Below are positions 5,292-6,598 of a stretch of DNA of 6,598 nt, in pieces; position 1 is the stretch's first letter, and every line of letters starts with the position of its first letter. The position numbers were made by a program, and so were the translations under genes. Origin of the DNA: Candidatus Nomurabacteria bacterium (GTDB taxonomy: Bacteria > Patescibacteriota > Minisyncoccia > Phycocordibacterales > PALSA-1337); the NCBI GenBank assembly GCA_943354625.1, contig CALRCS010000040.1, forward strand, positions 1 to 6,598, read 5' to 3'. The notes beneath the pieces are model-generated. The model was not told where the DNA came from. It did no database searches and was given only the letters and a program-made list of their open reading frames with translations.

Positions 5292-5444
5292 ATGCTCACA
5301 ACTATCGCATTTATCCTCATCGTTTTATGGTTAATAGGTTTTATTGGACTACACATTCTTGGATCTTTCATCCACATCCTGCTTGTCATCGCAATTATAA
5401 TGTTTCTAATTAGAATAATTCAAGGTAAAAATCCTCTAGCATAA
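5292..5444 (+). CDS. Small lmo0937-family membrane protein
   Basis: A 50-residue protein, MLTTIAFILIVLWLIGFIGL then HILGSFIHILLVIAIIMFLI then RIIQGKNPLA. It has two hydrophobic helices (about 4-20 and 26-42) split by a short glycine-containing turn, and a basic-polar tail. The 'LWLIGF', 'G-FIHILLVIAI' and 'LIR-I-QG' elements and the length match the lmo0937 family of small membrane proteins found across many bacteria. Its function is not known to me; an envelope or stress role is often suggested. ATG at 5292 without a Shine-Dalgarno site; an AATAAT (5280-5285) is placed for a leaderless start. It is the first chromosomal gene after the element in ssrA and appears to be a stand-alone unit. Confidence 0.85.
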   Translation: MLTTIAFILIVLWLIGFIGLHILGSFIHILLVIAIIMFLIRIIQGKNPLA

Positions 5445-5456
5445 TCATACTTAAAG

Positions 5457-5475
5457 TTGACAATTATACTATAAT
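5457..5475 (+). promoter_or_regulatory. Promoter elements upstream of the small acidic protein
   Basis: A perfect TTGACA (5457-5462) and a perfect TATAAT (5470-5475) are both present, but only 7 bp apart, so they cannot be used together in the standard way. TATAAT alone would start near 5482. TTGACA with the weak CACTAT at 5480-5485 would start near 5492. The leader then holds a 5-bp hairpin, CAGTG/CACTG (5488-5492 and 5500-5504). Confidence 0.35.
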
Positions 5476-5535
5476 AATCCACTATTGCAGTGGCTAAATC
5501 ACTGGCTTGCTACCAATAACAACCGGGAAAAATCT

Positions 5536-5739
5536 ATGAATGAAAATTTCAGTCATCCAGAACTTCGCGATGGAGAGAAGCTTCTCACAAATGCGACATA
5601 TGAGGAGTCCCTAGAAATTCCATTTAAAAGTAAACGGCTAGGTACCCACGCTTACGATGAGTCTGGGGAACGTATTGGATCACCACAAATCAGACCTGTT
5701 TTTGTTCAAAAGGAGGAGTTAGAAGCGGGCACCCAGTAA
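5536..5739 (+). CDS. Hypothetical small acidic protein (67 aa)
   Basis: Not recognised. The protein begins MNENFSHPELRDGEKLL and ends QKEELEAGTQ. It is hydrophilic and rich in Glu, with no membrane segment, signal peptide or cysteine; a short central segment (THAYDESGERIGSPQIRPVF) may form a beta hairpin. ATG at 5536 is preferred. An in-frame TTG at 5485 would add 17 residues with two tryptophans, but that stretch coincides with a hairpin-forming leader. Coding is supported by a promoter-like region before it and a strong terminator that starts within its last codons. It stands between the lmo0937 gene and the GH26 gene with no sign of coupling to either. Confidence 0.65.
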   Translation: MNENFSHPELRDGEKLLTNATYEESLEIPFKSKRLGTHAYDESGERIGSPQIRPVFVQKEELEAGTQ

Positions 5740-5757
5740 GTGCCCCTTCTTTTATTT
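5721..5757 (+). terminator. Intrinsic terminator overlapping the end of the small acidic protein gene
   Basis: AGAAG (5721-5725), bulged C, GGGCAC (5727-5732), loop of 7, GTGCCC (5740-5745), CTTCT (5746-5750): 11 pairs with one bulge, followed by TTTATTT. The TAA stop (5737-5739) is in the loop, so the last five sense codons form the ascending arm. This separates the gene from the downstream GH26 gene. Confidence 0.75.
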
Positions 5758-5780
5758 ATATGATTTTTTTTATTTGATAT

Positions 5781-5809
5781 TTGTCTTACTTTGTGATATT
5801 TTTTAAAAT
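5781..5809 (+). promoter_or_regulatory. Promoter of the GH26 gene, leaderless geometry
   Basis: TTGTCT (5781-5786), exactly 17 bp, TAAAAT (5804-5809). Taking 5809 as -7 places +1 at about 5816, on the ATG at 5815. It follows directly after the preceding terminator. Confidence 0.5.
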
Positions 5810-5814
5810 AGATT

Positions 5815-6598
5815 ATGAAAATAATACAGTTGCTCTTTGCAACACTCATCGGAATCTTCAGTACAAATGCTGGAGGTCTAACAACCGCAATATCTAACAA
5901 AGCGTGGGGGGCTTTTCCTGGAGGTAATGACGCCATTTCCCTCAATAATTTTGAGAGCGTGGTCGGAAAACCTGTTGGAATCATGTCAGTCTTTATTCAC
6001 TGGGGGAATAACAAAGACTTCCCTACTGAACTTTCTCAAGTTGTTGGACAGAAAGGAAAAACTCTCCTGATCTTTTGGGAAGCGATGGACTACAATAAAA
6101 CCATTAATGAACAGGGTCCGTACTCATATGATGCCATCAATAATGGAAGATGGGATAGTTACATTAAAAATTTTGCAATCAATGCGAGAATGTATGGGGC
6201 GCCTGTTGTCATTGCCCCATTCTCAGAAATGAATGGAAATTGGACACAATGGGGTATCACTGTAGGTAACAACACTGCCCAAAAGCACATAAAGGCGTGG
6301 AGACGAATTTATGGTATCTTCAAATCAAACAATGCAACCAATGTGAAGTTTGCATGGGTGGTAAACTGTAATGCGGTTCCAGATACTTTTGCGAACAGAT
6401 TTGAAAAATTCTACCCTGGTAATGCCTACGTCGACTATGTTGGTGTTGATGGTTTCAACTTTGGTAATCCATGGCTGAGTTGGGAATCGATCTTCCATGA
6501 TTCACTCACACGCTTGCAGACGTATGGAAAGTCCACTATCATTGCCTCAATGGCATGTGACGAGGGTCTGCCAAACCAGAAAGCTCAATGGATAGTTG
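5815..6598 (+). CDS. Secreted GH26-type glycoside hydrolase (beta-mannanase-like), 3' end beyond window
   Basis: 261 residues are visible. Residues 1-19 (Lys2, hydrophobic core 3-16, end TNA) look like a signal peptide, so the product is probably exported. The remainder follows the GH26 (beta-mannanase) barrel: WGAFPGG (31-37) at strand 1, LLIFWE (84-89), then APFSEMNGNW (134-143) with Glu138 as the acid/base, FAWVVN (179-184), and YVGVDGFNFG (208-217). At strand 7, where family members usually read IAE, this protein has IIAS (242-245), so the expected nucleophile Glu is Ser245, with Asp249-Glu250 a few residues on. It could be an inactive, binding-only or mechanistically altered member. ATG at 5815; no Shine-Dalgarno. 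The family call is strong; the substrate is unknown. Confidence 0.88.
   Translation, partial: MKIIQLLFATLIGIFSTNAGGLTTAISNKAWGAFPGGNDAISLNNFESVVGKPVGIMSVFIHWGNNKDFPTELSQVVGQKGKTLLIFWEAMDYNKTINEQGPYSYDAINNGRWDSYIKNFAINARMYGAPVVIAPFSEMNGNWTQWGITVGNNTAQKHIKAWRRIYGIFKSNNATNVKFAWVVNCNAVPDTFANRFEKFYPGNAYVDYVGVDGFNFGNPWLSWESIFHDSLTRLQTYGKSTIIASMACDEGLPNQKAQWIV

Noticed and set aside
5706..5984. Minus-strand open frame of 92 codons
   Set aside because: It is antisense to the terminator and to the first 57 codons of the clear GH26 gene; no family features.

Overview
The window looks like part of a small-genome, AT-rich bacterium, most likely a Candidate Phyla Radiation (Patescibacteria) lineage. The reasons are compact gene packing, an almost complete lack of Shine-Dalgarno sites, the style of the FtsH, SmpB and helix-turn-helix proteins, and a 50-residue lmo0937-type membrane protein. 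TGA is used as a stop (smpB), so the SR1/Gracilibacteria-type recoding of TGA is not seen. The lineage call is an inference from sequence style.

Layout. The left half is on the minus strand, in transcription order: ftsH (1492-3417), a helix-turn-helix protein with a LAGLIDADG-like core (738-1421), a tRNA-Ile with a UAU anticodon (674-747), and the 5' part of tyrS (1-644, running off the edge). The stop codon of the helix-turn-helix gene lies inside the tRNA. A 22-bp-arm palindrome separates that gene from ftsH. A 44-bp divergent promoter region leads rightward into smpB (3462-3911), a leader with repeated acceptor-strand-like sequence, and ssrA (tmRNA, 3994-4420).

A compact inserted element follows. 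The last 20 nt of ssrA plus the next two bases are repeated exactly at 5194-5215. The 793-bp unit between the two copies carries a promoter, a small structured RNA or leader ending in an 11-bp hairpin, and one gene for a NYN (PIN-like) nuclease. It has no integrase. Right of it are an lmo0937-family membrane protein, an unrecognised acidic small protein with its own terminator, and a secreted GH26-type (beta-mannanase-like) glycoside hydrolase that runs off the right edge. The GH26 protein has Ser where the catalytic nucleophile Glu is expected.

How the parts work together: smpB and ssrA form the trans-translation (ribosome rescue) pair, and FtsH, divergently transcribed next door, is a membrane protease that could degrade the tagged products. 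The predicted tmRNA tag is long (28 residues) and ends in Ala-Thr-Val rather than Leu-Ala-Ala. The most novel-looking points are the minimal NYN element in ssrA, the RNA-plus-nuclease arrangement inside it, and the tRNA that contains the stop codon of the upstream gene.
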